DNA of 64,000 nt from Rhynchopus euleeides. Lineage: Eukaryota; Euglenozoa; Diplonemea; Diplonemida; Diplonemidae. The position numbers and the translations under genes were made by a program. Every line of letters begins with the position of its first letter. Within the stretch, counting starts at the first letter, position 1. Below are positions 1 to 9,573 of this stretch, piece by piece. Below the pieces are notes generated by a model. It was not told the origin of the DNA, did not search any database, and saw only the letters and a list, made by a program, of their open reading frames with translations. The stretch spans positions 1,550,001 through 1,614,000 of the forward strand of contig OY723257.1 of NCBI GenBank assembly GCA_963210315.1, read 5' to 3'.

Positions 1-50
1 TCCCCCTAGCGGGAGTCTTTTCACCTATTTTCACTCATTTTTCCCATGAT
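1..50 (+). repeat. Left inner terminal inverted repeat of element A
   Basis: This 50-bp block is the reverse complement of 2755-2804 with about two mismatches. It begins TCCCCCTAGCGGGAGTC and ends in TTTTTCCCATGAT. Confidence 0.85.
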
Positions 51-144
51 ACCTATGCAATGTGGCACTCGTCACTGAAGTACAGCCACACCAAACGAAA
101 CGGACGTTTCCACCCATCCCAGCTCGCAGACCTGATTCACAAAA

Positions 145-525
145 ATGGGGAAGACGACAACGAAGCCGGCAGCGAAGCCGGCGGCAAAGTCGATTAAGAA
201 GAAGAAGAGCGCAGAGAGTCCCGAGGCTGCGGAGGCGACGAACATTGTGCATGATTTTTGCACGGCCTTCCCTGTTAAAAAAGGGGGCAGTGTGCTGACA
301 CTGGGATCCATTAGAAGGCTCCTAGCAACGGTGTTGAGCAAGGAGCTCCACCAGCACAGCACCCAGGTGGCCAACGCAATCATCGCCATGTCTTCCCTGA
401 CATGGATAAGTTCGCTGTCAGGGAAGTCGCAACGATGCGGAAGGAGGGCGCTCTCCGTCATATACAAGGTGGAGGCGAAGTATGGCAAGGTGCAGGATAC
501 AAACGTGTCGTCGGGGGCAGCCTGA
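145..525 (+). CDS. Small basic protein of element A
   Basis: An ATG-to-TGA frame of 126 residues. The first 25 residues are very basic, with KPAAKPAAK followed by a lysine cluster, which would suit nucleic-acid binding. Residues about 33-85 look mostly helical. The frame lies at the 5' side of element A, in the same relative place as the N-terminal part of the element B protein (17949-18350, minus), although I see no convincing residue-level match between the two. It could be a separate accessory protein or the first exon of the larger element protein. I do not recognise a family. Confidence 0.45.
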   Translation: MGKTTTKPAAKPAAKSIKKKKSAESPEAAEATNIVHDFCTAFPVKKGGSVLTLGSIRRLLATVLSKELHQHSTQVANAIIAMSSLTWISSLSGKSQRCGRRALSVIYKVEAKYGKVQDTNVSSGAA

Positions 526-790
526 AGCCGCGAATGATCGCGACACGGGCGAACGGCTTGGCACCGTGGGTCTGGATAGATGCTGGAGTTCGGCCGGGTG
601 AAACCGGAAGTCGCAGCAAAATTTGCCCCCCCAGATTTCTTCCTCAAACCCACCCGTGGGCTGATCCGGCCTTGCACGGTGGACTCCAGCGGGGGTAGGG
701 TACCACTACCGGGTTTAACCCTTTTCGGGAGTCTCAACTAGGGGGAGTCCAACTCCCGCTAGCGGGAGTATAGATCAGCAGTGGGCAACA

Positions 791-1014
791 ATGAGGCGAT
801 GCGGGGGGCGAGGGCACCGATGCTCACTGTGCGACATCCCAGAAGAACGCTGGTATCAACAGGTGCATCGATACCCGCACCTGACTCTCTCTGAGATGAA
901 AGAGGCTGGCTACCCCTCCCTCTTGGCAGGTGTGCTTCCCAATGCCCGCTACGTCACCCCAGCACTCCATGACTGCAAGGGGCTCGCCATGCGGCTGATC
1001 AGGGTACTGGATGA
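791..1014 (+). pseudogene. Element A main protein, N-terminal block, cut by hAT insertion
   Basis: The frame opens with an ATG at 791 and has a CxxC-containing start (CSLCDIPEERW). Its segment EAGYPSLLAGVLP matches EAGFESLYAGVTP in element B, and LHDCKG matches LHDING further on. At 1015 an hAT-like element with an 8-bp target duplication interrupts the reading frame; the same coding block resumes at 1684. The pairing with element B shows that this block and 1730-2596 belong to one protein family. As it stands the copy is split and unlikely to make a full product. Confidence 0.55.
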
Positions 1015-1675
1015 CAGGGGTGGAGCTTGGGGGTTTTTTCGGGTCAGCTGACCTGATTTTCTGCAGGCCCTCACAAAAAATCAGGTCAGGGGTAAAAAGA
1101 AAAAAAAATATAGATTTTCGGGAAACCGGAAAAGTTGGCTCCTCGCCTTGGGGCCTCAAGGTGACCAGGAGGCGTTTCGTGAGCAAAGTGACCCCAGCGA
1201 CATGAGCACAGGCCTCAAACAGTCACAATAGAGGACAAATGAAGCTGCCCAACCCGTACCGTGCAACAGACGTTTACTACCGTGGCCTCCGGTGGCTGGG
1301 GGGCTCCGCCCCCCAGACCCCCCTGTGGCATGTGCCTGTCTTGTACCCAAGCCCTTTACATCAGGGAATCTCAGTATCCTCAGGAGGACGCAGCCAACTC
1401 ACACAGAATCCGTACGCCCGCAAGTCACAGATGTTCACTACCGTGGCCTCCGGCGGCTGGGAGCTCCGCCTCCCAGACCCCCCCTACGGCATGTGTTTGT
1501 CTTGTAACCAAGTCCTTGCGCGTCCGGGGCTGCATATCGGTTCCGGTACCTCGCGGGAGGCTGGGCCCGAGCACTGATCTCTGAGACGAACCGGGGGGGA
1601 ACCCATAAGAAAAAATTGGCTGACCCGATCTGACCCGATCCAGCCCGCAACCCCATATTTCAAGCTCCACCCCTG
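1015..1675. mobile_element. hAT-like non-autonomous element (hAT1), 661 bp
   Basis: The ends are inverted: CAGGGGTGGAGCTTG at the left and its reverse complement at the right. The element is flanked by the identical 8-bp sequence CTGGATGA at 1007-1014 and 1676-1683. An 8-bp duplication with CAGGG-type ends is the signature of the hAT superfamily. There is no transposase frame inside. Most of the interior is the GC-hairpin cassette also found at 27.1, 32, 47.5 and 49.5 kb. The element is inserted in the coding block of element A, so it is younger than A. Confidence 0.9.
1267..1606 (+). repeat. GC-hairpin cassette, copy in hAT1
   Basis: Two modules of about 170 bp. Each begins TTCACTACCGTGGCCTCCGG-like sequence and holds the hairpin TGGGGGGCTCCGCCCCCCA (slightly changed in the second). 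Between them is ACGCAGCCAACTCACACAGA. The end is GGGGGAACCCA. Confidence 0.8.
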
Positions 1676-1729
1676 CTGGATGAGACAACAAAAAAATATT
1701 CGACAAGACCTGTACAAACCTTGCACTGA

Positions 1730-2596
1730 ATGTGTCGCAGCATGGGACAGGTGCTCAGTTCCGGAAGGTCGTGCTTGCCTGTCACAGGACACACCTACAA
1801 GGGCTTGTTCCGCTACCTCTTTGTCTCCCTTGCAGACCTCATGCATTTCCGGTATGCAGACATCCCCTGGCGCTTCTGGGGATGCAAGGATGAGTCAGCC
1901 CGGATTCCCTTCTTGCGTGCTCGGATCTCAGGGCATATATTTCACTGGTTGATGGAGCATGCCGAAAAGGGATCAACGCGCAATGCCTACGTACACAGTC
2001 TCCATCATTGGTGGGCTCCAGAAGATGCAGTGCCTCTGCAGAACAACGACGAATTTGAAGAAGCAGAGAACGGACATCGCAAGAAAGATGCCGTTACAAT
2101 CGCCAGCTCCGCAACTTACGAGAGAGATCTTGCGATGGCAGAAGAGAAGCGGCGCGCATCGGGCATGCCTTGGAAGGTTGCGCACCTGTCGCAGGACGGG
2201 ATCCTCGGGTATAGAGAAGTCATCCTGTGTCCGTGTCTGCACACCCGACACGCTCATAGATTGGCTGTGTATGTTCTTTGCACACAGTTGACACAGCTGC
2301 AGAAGGGGTTTGTGCACTGCAACACACAGGACTTCGTTGAACCCATCAGCGCGCCCTACTTCCTGTTCCGGTTCCCCGAAGGACACCGCAAATTATCGCT
2401 CTGCTTGTGCAAAATGCCAATCCCGCTGGGGGCGACTTTCACACCATTCGTGTCATCCGAGGCGACTTTGAGCACGCTTGACCAACGCGCACAGCAGGAG
2501 GGGGATGACAGTTCTGACGAAGAAGATGAGGCCTGCAGGATGGCTTGTCTTGCCCAAGGTGTAACACAACTACGACAGGCGATGGCCGCACTTTGA
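1730..2596 (+). CDS. Element A main protein, conserved C-terminal block
   Basis: This 288-residue frame shares ordered motifs with the element B protein: LMHFRYADIP versus LVHFRYNDIP, a YVHSLHHWWAPEDAVPL versus YIHSMSHWFDPEDAHPL block, and ERDL. The C-terminus is acidic (DDSSDEEDE), whereas B ends in three C2H2 zinc fingers. Conserved His, Asp, Glu and Trp residues in the shared blocks would suit an enzyme core. The gene lies between element ends, so a transposase or a partner of one is the obvious inference, but I cannot name the family. The ATG at 1730 may not be the true start, because the preceding conserved block is displaced by hAT1. Confidence 0.6.
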   Translation: MCRSMGQVLSSGRSCLPVTGHTYKGLFRYLFVSLADLMHFRYADIPWRFWGCKDESARIPFLRARISGHIFHWLMEHAEKGSTRNAYVHSLHHWWAPEDAVPLQNNDEFEEAENGHRKKDAVTIASSATYERDLAMAEEKRRASGMPWKVAHLSQDGILGYREVILCPCLHTRHAHRLAVYVLCTQLTQLQKGFVHCNTQDFVEPISAPYFLFRFPEGHRKLSLCLCKMPIPLGATFTPFVSSEATLSTLDQRAQQEGDDSSDEEDEACRMACLAQGVTQLRQAMAAL

Positions 2597-2754
2597 CACC
2601 TCAAATTCTAACCGCTCACCTCCGCAGGTGTAGCCGCTACCAGGAGGATAGGTAGGTAGTCCAGAGTCCGGGGAAACTGACAGAAGCAAAACAAGCCCCT
2701 CCCCATCCCTCTTCCACCATGATTTTACCCCCCACGCCAGTAGACTGTAACTAT

Positions 2755-2804
2755 ATCATGGGAAAAATGGATGAAAATAGGTGAAAAGACTCCCGCTAGG
2801 GGGA
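2755..2804 (-). repeat. Right inner terminal inverted repeat of element A
   Basis: Reverse-complement partner of positions 1-50. Similarity stops at its inner edge, so the TIR seen here is about 50 bp plus whatever lies outside the window on the left. Confidence 0.85.
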
Positions 2805-2933
2805 GTCAGACTCCCCCTAGCGGGAGTATAGACTCCCGCTAGCGGGAGTCTGGACTCCCGCTAGCGGGAGTCTTTGACACCCGCTCAGACTCCCGCTCCC
2901 AGACTCCCGCTAGGGCCGCTGGAGTCCACCGTG
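2786..2933. repeat. Subterminal palindrome array of element A
   Basis: Several copies of the 18-bp palindrome ACTCCCGCTAGCGGGAGT or one-base variants follow each other with short spacers, then two half copies, ending in GGAGTCCACCGTG. Similar units occur once more at 735-770. Arrays of this kind often serve as transposase binding sites; that role is inferred. Confidence 0.7.
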
Positions 2934-2937
2934 TACG

Positions 2938-3395
2938 GTACATGTATTTTACATGTATAATACTTGTCATGCAAGTATTATACATGTAAAATACTTGCAC
3001 GACAAGTAAAATACATGTATAATACTTGCATGACAAGTAAAATACTTGCACGCAAGTAAAATACATGTATTTTACTTGCATGCAAGTATTTTACTTGTCA
3101 TGCAAGTATTTTACATGTATAATACTTGCATGACAAGTATTATACATGTAAAATACATGTAAATGCATGAAATATACATGTAAAATACATGTATATCAAG
3201 TAAAAATACATGTATAATAGTTGACATGCAACTATTATACATGTATTTTTACTTGATATACATGTATTTTACATGTATATTTCAGGCATATACATGTATT
3301 ATACATGTATAATAGTTGACATGCAAGTATTATACATGTAAAATACATGTAAAAATCGGTATTTTTACATGTAAAATTTACAAGATCCCACCGTG
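2938..3395. mobile_element. Truncated palindromic element J1
   Basis: AT-rich DNA built from TACATGTA, ACTTGCATG and TTTTAC units. It matches the centre and right arm of the complete palindrome at 42889-43579, including the right end AAATTTACAAGATCCCACC followed by GTG. The left arm is missing and the copy abuts the end of element A at 2933. No coding capacity. Confidence 0.8.
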
Positions 3396-5756
3396 TGCAG
3401 GGAGGGAGGGGGGGGGGGGGGAGGTGACGACGAGGGTATTTTTTAAGCGAATCTCCTCCTGCAAATACCCTCCTCCCCCCGCCCCCGCCTCCCCCCCCCT
3501 CCACACACCTATACACACCCCCACCGCCCAACCCCCTCTCCGTTCGATGTGTGAAAACGCACCTGGGCTGAACTCTAACTCGCATGGGCAGGGAAAATAA
3601 TACTACGGTCATCCCCATCCTCCCCATTCATCGCCTCAGGGGAGGTACCACCACTGGTGGACCACCTCAACTTCCCTCCCCCCCCCCCCCACCACCGCCC
3701 AACAAAAAAAAGCTCAAAATTCTCTATGATGGAATGCTCGCGGGAAATTTCCCATAAATCACACCAGCGGGAATAAAGAAAGGCAAATCACCACCCCACG
3801 CCTCAGCCCCACCCCCCCCATGCCCCACCCCGCGGACGGATGCCGTGCAGAGACGGCATCTGGTTGTCCCTTCTTTAGACGGGCGCTCCACCGTCGGTAG
3901 TATACACCCCTCCAGAGAATATAATGGTGCCTGGAAGCAACACACGTTGCCTGCCGGCGGGGGCTCTGAAGGTATTCCCGCTTCGAAAAATCCCATCCCA
4001 TCCCATCCCCTCCCCTCCACAGATAAATACGCACGGGCAGGGCCATGCCGATGCAGATCACCGACTGCCCCTTCGGCCAGGTATTCATCCAATGAATCGA
4101 TTGCCACATAACAGGATTGGTCAGCACACCCACAGGCAAAGGAAAATTTTGGCAGTTAGCGTCTCAGGGGAGGGGGTGGGGGGCGGAGGGAGGAGAAGAG
4201 GTTGTCAAAGGTGTCATGAGAAAAGCATGGTGGTGGTGGTGGTGGTGGTGGTGGTGTTCGAAAACAAAAGTAGGTCTGGTTGCCTTGTGTGCCAAAAAAA
4301 TAATAATGTAGCCAGGTTTCATTCAACTTCGTGTTCATAAAATCTCAATACACCCCCTGCCATCCAGTTAAATGCCGGGTGGGGTAGCAAGATCGAGAAA
4401 AAAAAACAAGACAAGGTCGGGTCGACCTCAGGGGGCACGCAGAAACCGTTGCTGTGCTGCACGGGGGGGGCGGGGAGAGGGACCTGGTTGGCTTGTCTGG
4501 CCAAAGCTGACGAGGAGAAAAATCTGCGGCTGTTTTTTTTTTTGCACGAATAATTTCAAGTGGGAGAAACAGGGGGAAAAAAAGCAGCGATTCTCGCTTC
4601 ATCTCCACTGCGCAGCAGAATTACCCAGCAGACCAACCAGGAAAATACCCAGAAAAACCCCTCCTCCTGCGACACGCTCTGCGTTCTGTTCTTCTCGTGG
4701 GGCATATGGAACAGGCACACCGCTGACACCCCCCCCCCCTCCCAACGACCTCACACTCAAAGATACAGTATCTCTGACCTGCGTTCGGGCAGAAGCACCG
4801 CACACATGCCAAAGGAGGCCACCCTTAGCCCCTCCCCCCCCTCCCACCCTCATGACCTCCATTCCGGAGAAGAGGCGTTTGGAAGGGGAACGGGGGGGGG
4901 GGGGGAGGGGTGTTTTTTTCCAGCCAGAAAAAACCCCGAACTGCACCAAAAAGGATGTCCGCTGCAGTGCACTCCATCAGGCATCGCCCTTCCCTCTTCC
5001 GCCCACCCCTCCAGGGGTGTAAACAGTGCAGCAATACTGCCGGTCGGTGTATGTTTGGTTGATGGATCGGGTTCCTTTTGTTTAGTGAGAAAGAACACCC
5101 GGTTCAACAAATGGAGGGTTTTCGCTTAGAAGCTGCTCAAGAGTGAGAGAGATCTGTGGTGCCTGCCTGTGCCACTTTGGCAAGGCCGGTTGCCAAAGTG
5201 GCACAGGTTCTTTGACGTACACAGGGCGAGATGGAGCTTCCCCCACCGTGAAGAAACAGTGAGGTGTCACCACTTTCCGTTTTGAGAGCTCCCTGATGGG
5301 TCTCAACAAAATGAGGCAGAACTGCCGGGAACCCCCCCCCCCTCCGGGTGGGTAATTTGTTTTGGGACCACCCACCCTCTTAACACAACGGAGCACATCT
5401 GATTCGGTCTCAACACAACAAGATCAGCGCACCACTCCCCCCACCCCCCTCCCCCCGCTCGACACCACCACCACCACCACCATTACCGCCAAAAAAATAT
5501 CGGGTGACCTTTTTTAAAATTCCAAACCTCAAAGGGACAGCAAGACACACAACAGAACTTAATAGAAACGGAACGTATCATCGGCAGACACAAGGGTAGA
5601 CAGGGAGTGACAAACCGATGTGGGTGGGCATGGCATTGTGGGTGGGGGGGATGAGGGAGGGCGTGGTGGTGGTGGCGGCGGTGGAGGGGCGTATGTCAGA
5701 TTCGAAAGGCCACCTCGCTGTGTGGTGGAGGGGGGAGGGGGGAGGGGGGAGGGGGG

Positions 5757-5833
5757 GAGAGTGAAGCGGAAGGAAAGGTAAATCACAGAATTGACCTCCA
5801 CTTCACTCGTTATGCAGCCTGTGTTCCCGGGGG
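5757..5833 (+). repeat. Small hairpin repeat, copy 1
   Basis: GTGAAG, a purine-rich 30-40 nt interval, then CTTCACT, followed by GTTATGCAGCCTGTGTTCCC. The same arrangement is found at 7036-7115 and, more diverged, at 34043-34132. It could fold as a stem-loop with a conserved 3' tail; function unknown. Confidence 0.4.
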
Positions 5834-7035
5834 TGGGGAGCGGGGTGTGCAAGACTCTTGTGTCCCGCAGTGTTGCCAGAAAATAACTTTTCCTGGCACG
5901 GGTTGGCTGGTTTGGTGAGGGTCTGGATCAATAATTACTATTTTTTGAAGGTTCGAGTTGAGTGCCGCCCAACTTTGGTATAAAAAAAACGATGCCCTTT
6001 TTTTTACTGGAGCTTGCGACATTACCACCACACCCACCACTCCAACGGACTGGGGGGCGGTGTGCACAAACAGCAGGGGTCTGCGTTTCGAGCAAAATAG
6101 CAATCCTTGGCATTTCACGATTCTTCGAAGTACAGATACTTGCCGCACACCCCTCCTGAATGGCCTGTTTGCACGCCAGTGCCCCTGGTTGGTTCAAACG
6201 GCCAACAGCCAATAGCGACGAGCTGACCTGCGGCCAACCGAAATATAGGGTCTTCCTAATTCAGACATCTGACGGGGGCTTGCCTTTGGGGCGAAGGTTC
6301 TTTTTGTTTGCTACTTCAGGAGCCCACAGAGACCGTTCACCCGCTTCGAATCATAGTCGGCACCCTGTGCTGATGCTGTCAGAACTGTGAAGATCGCACC
6401 CCACCCGCTTTGTGGCAGACGCCCCCCCCCCAGCAATTGCATGGAACAGACCAGGACCCCCACCTTGCTGAGTGCGTGACATCTCAAGGCTGTGTTGAGA
6501 CCCATCGGAGTGTCTTGAATGTGCTAATCCTGAAGCTCCCCCCTCCCCGCGACTTTGTCGCTCGTAACTAGTAAGAATGAAAATCACCTTCTGCCCGGCA
6601 GCAGACCGAACAGGCACAGGTGGTGGTGGGTGTAGGGTGGGTCGGGACAATGAAGAAACCGTCGACACTCCCGCTCCCCATTCGTGCAGACAGCCAGACT
6701 GGCCGTAACAGACAACTCACCCGGTTAGACATGGTGACAGCCTCTGAAAGGCAGACCGGCAGCGCCAACACGATGGCTTCTCTGCATCGAGCATACTCTG
6801 CATGCAGCCAAGAAGGGTTCGAGCAAGACGACCCCATCTCTGCAACAGTGTGCCTCGTGTGCCTGAACAGATCGAAACCAAGAGCGGGGGGGGATGCGAG
6901 GTGCCGCGAGAAAGACAAGCCTCAAACCCGGGACAGACGCACACATGTATGCAGGGGGGTGCGGGGGGGAGACGGAAGCCAGGGTAGGAAAGGCGAAAAA
7001 GTGGGGTGTGGGGGGTGGTGGGGGGGAGGTGGGAC

Positions 7036-7115
7036 AGTGAAGTAGAAGAAAAGTAAGGCACAGAGGGAGAGATCTGAACCCCCTCCCTTCACTCAGTTAT
7101 GCAGGCTGTGTCCCC
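7036..7115 (+). repeat. Small hairpin repeat, copy 2
   Basis: Shares GTGAAG...CTTCACTCAGTTATGCAGG and CTGTGTCCCCGAGACC with the copy at 5757. The loop differs in sequence, but the stem halves and the tail are kept. Confidence 0.4.
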
Positions 7116-7968
7116 GAGACCCAGTGCTGTGCCTCGGCCCTGTCTTTGTGTTGGTATGCTGTGTGGGCAGATGCAGGCTATATTGGGTGAAAAAGCAAAA
7201 GGGGGGGGGGGGGGGGCAGAATCATCACAGGTAGCTAAGCTAGTCGCCATAAGGGCGACAGGGGGTGGGTGGTGCGTGCCTGTGGGAGTCCAAGAGAGAG
7301 AGGGAGAGGGAGAGGGGGTGTGGCTAGAGAAAGATTGAAAGCAAAAGAGAAAGAAACTCGTCGTTGCAGGTGGTGCATCAACCTCACGCACACGCATCTT
7401 TTTTGTTTAGTGCAGGCAGTACCGAGAGCAAACTCTGATAATCTTTCACACACACACACAAAAGACTTGGAGTTGCGTGATTTATTTGGACGAACGGTGG
7501 CTGATAGTGCATAATGTGCGGGGTACTGAACGACGTGATGAGTCTTCTTCGTGCGAAATCTAGCTGTCCTTCCCAAAAAAAATAACTATCACCATCCGTC
7601 GGCACCCCCATTTTTACACACTTTCTCCTGAGTGAAAAGACTTCCCTGCAACCATCGTATACGCGTTGTCACGCAACAGCAAAAAACCGCGGCAATAAAC
7701 GAATGCCTGGCCTTGCCAAGAGCTTTTGAAACGCTGACCCCCCTCCCCTCCCCCCTCCACTTGCTGCAGCGTGGTGTGGATAACGCTCAGCGAAATAAAG
7801 GCACGCACTCCACCCCACCCCCCTTCACCCAAGCGCCCTGTCTCTATTGCGCCCGGCAAACCCCTTTGCCTCCTCTGAGCGCTCCCTGAGCACTCTCTAG
7901 GAGCAGATCTGCATACGCAGCGCCCTGTGATGAGACGTACAGAAGAAGCACACCGCCTCCCCCGGTTA

Positions 7969-8798
7969 TTAGCAGGGGCAGCTCTTCTTCTTCTTGTCGG
8001 AGGCTGTGCCTGCAACGAGGTCCACCGTGTCGTGCTCCTCTTGGGGTGCGTCGAGGTCCGATTGGCGCATCAGCACGGTCTTGGCAATCTTGAGGAACGC
8101 CTCGTCGATGTGCTCGCCTGTCCGTGCGCTAGTCTCGAAGAGGAGCATCCCGTTCTGCGCAGCGAGCTGGGAGGCCTCAGCCTGCGTCACCTGCCTCTGG
8201 CTGTACGCCAGGTCGCTTTTGTTCCCGACAAGCATGACTGCGATGTCGGGGCCGGCGAGCAGGCGTGCGTCCGACAGCCACTTCTCGACGTGGTTGAAGC
8301 TCTCGCGGTCGGTGATGTCGTAGACCAGGAGGCAGGCCATGGCGCCCCGGTAGTAGCTCCTCGTCACACCGCGGTACCGCTCCTGCCCTGCAGTGTCCCA
8401 GATCTGAGGGGAGGAGGGCGGGGTGGTGTGGGTGGTGGTCATGCATAACCAACTCAAAAAAATGTGATCCTTGTATGGGAGTATCGCCCTTGCTCAGCAA
8501 CTGTTGAATACAGCTCCGAACTACGTTCTGCTTGAGCGCTGATTTGTGGATGAAACCTGGCGGGGCGCACTGAGTGGTCAGATGTTTTGAAGATCCCCTC
8601 CACGGCACATACCTGCAGCTTCACTGACTTGTTCATCACATCCACAACTTTCGCGCCGAACTCGACGCCGATGGTGTGCGTGCAGTCTTCGAGAAACTTG
8701 TTTTCGGTGAAGCGGTGCAGGATACAGCTCTTCCCAGTGCCAGAGTCCCCAATCACAATGCACTTCACCAACACATCATATGTCTGCTGCACGGACAT
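7969..8798 (-). CDS. Rab4-like small GTPase, two exons
   Basis: Exon 1 is 8613-8798 and exon 2 is 7969-8403, giving 206 residues with a 209-bp GT-AG intron (8404-8612) between LQ and IWDTAGQ. All Ras-fold motifs are present: GDSGTGKS (P-loop), HTIGVEFG (switch I), [11 protein letters not shown] (switch II), NKSDL and ETSA (guanine binding). The end, KKKKSCPC, carries two cysteines for geranylgeranylation, so the protein should sit on endomembranes. The [11 protein letters not shown] and [19 protein letters not shown] segments fit Rab4 best (early-endosome recycling); Rab2 and Rab14 are close alternatives. The start follows from the usual Rab N-terminal length. Intact. Confidence 0.93.
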
Positions 8799-9481
8799 TA
8801 TTATGCCTTCTGGCTCACAACAGCGGGCCTGTCTATGGTGTAACTCTGCGGTGTCAGTTGGGTGGTGGTGAGCAAGGCATGGCAAGGCAACATAAGCACC
8901 CACAACAAACACCTTCGCCAGAAATACTGGACCCCTCTGCGAGGCCGCCACTCTGCATGCCTGCAGGGCAAACCCGATAGGTGGGGGGCGAGTGGAGGGA
9001 GGGACATCTTCCTGCCTGTCTCTCTAACTCCCCGACTGCGCTTAGCTCTAATGCACCTTAGACTGGCCTCTCTGATGCTACTGGGGGGAGGGGGTGCCAA
9101 CGAGCCAACCACCCTCCCACTCTAATCGCAACACACACCCGAGACCTCGCTAGAGGTTTGCTGATGTTTACTGGGGGGTAGGGGGGTAGGGGGGTAGGGG
9201 GGGTAGGGGTGGGAGAGAAGGCACTCCCTTCTCACTCGCCTCTGTGCCACAGCCCCACGCCACAGGGGCACGGTGTTGGTATCCAACTGAACCCAGCAGG
9301 GAAAGGTAAGGGACAATGAACCAACACCATTTGTGTGGCTTCCCCCCCCCCCCCCCGACGCAGGGGAGATGTATAAAGCAGCCCCCCCTCTCCTGCAACC
9401 TGAGGAAGGGGATGAGGTGCTGGGTGCAGGAAATAGTTTTCTGGTTTCGAGGGGAGGAAGGAGCAAGGCACAGGCGCACGG

Positions 9482-9518
<37 letters not shown>

Positions 9519-9573
9519 TGCTTATAGTGTGAATATCCCCGAAACGAAAATACTCGCACCCCAAGGGTGTCGT
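8799..9573. other. Intergenic simple-repeat DNA between Rab4-like gene and 9.6-kb ORF
   Basis: No supported gene. It contains a (GGGGGGTA) array at 9173-9206, a C-run near 9343-9356 and a TC-dinucleotide run at about 9482-9515. Short frames here are composition artefacts. Confidence 0.6.
9173..9206 (+). repeat. (GGGGGGTA)4 microsatellite
   Basis: Four tandem units of GGGGGGTA, one with an extra G. This is the same G-run/TA/G-run context that flanks elements K, D1 and D2, so it looks like an unoccupied target of those elements. It could also form a G-quadruplex. Confidence 0.75.

Larger units (their letters stand above)
1..2933 (+). mobile_element. Element A: DNA transposon with unfamiliar protein, left end outside window
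   Basis: Positions 1-50 and 2755-2804 are inverted copies of one 50-bp sequence with about two mismatches, so the segment between them is a terminal-inverted-repeat element. On the right, palindromes of the type ACTCCCGCTAGCGGGAGT continue outward to a CCACCGTG end at 2933. The matching outer left end should lie just upstream of the window. A second inverted match, CACGGTGGACTCCAGCGG, occurs at 675-692 and 2916-2933, so a terminal fragment has also been copied inside the element. The interior holds three plus-strand coding blocks (145-525, 791-1014, 1730-2596). The latter two match element B (15958-18924) in order. CAC ends and arrays of repeats next to the ends recall CACTA-type transposons; this placement is inference. 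Confidence 0.7.
3396..7968. other. Low-complexity intergenic DNA, no supported gene
   Basis: About 4.5 kb of poly-C and poly-G runs, GGT, CACA and GGGGA repeats, and short open frames of biased composition on both strands. Nothing resembles a conserved protein, tRNA or rRNA. The only recurrent items are two copies of a small GTGAAG/CTTCAC hairpin repeat at 5757-5833 and 7036-7115. Confidence 0.6.

Noticed and set aside
2786-2933. CRISPR-like array of palindromic repeats
   Set aside because: Units are self-complementary, spacers are only a few bases, and the context is a eukaryotic transposon end.
9173-9206. Telomere-like repeat
   Set aside because: Unit GGGGGGTA differs from TTTAGGG- or TTAGGG-type telomeres, there are only four copies, and it lies mid-window.
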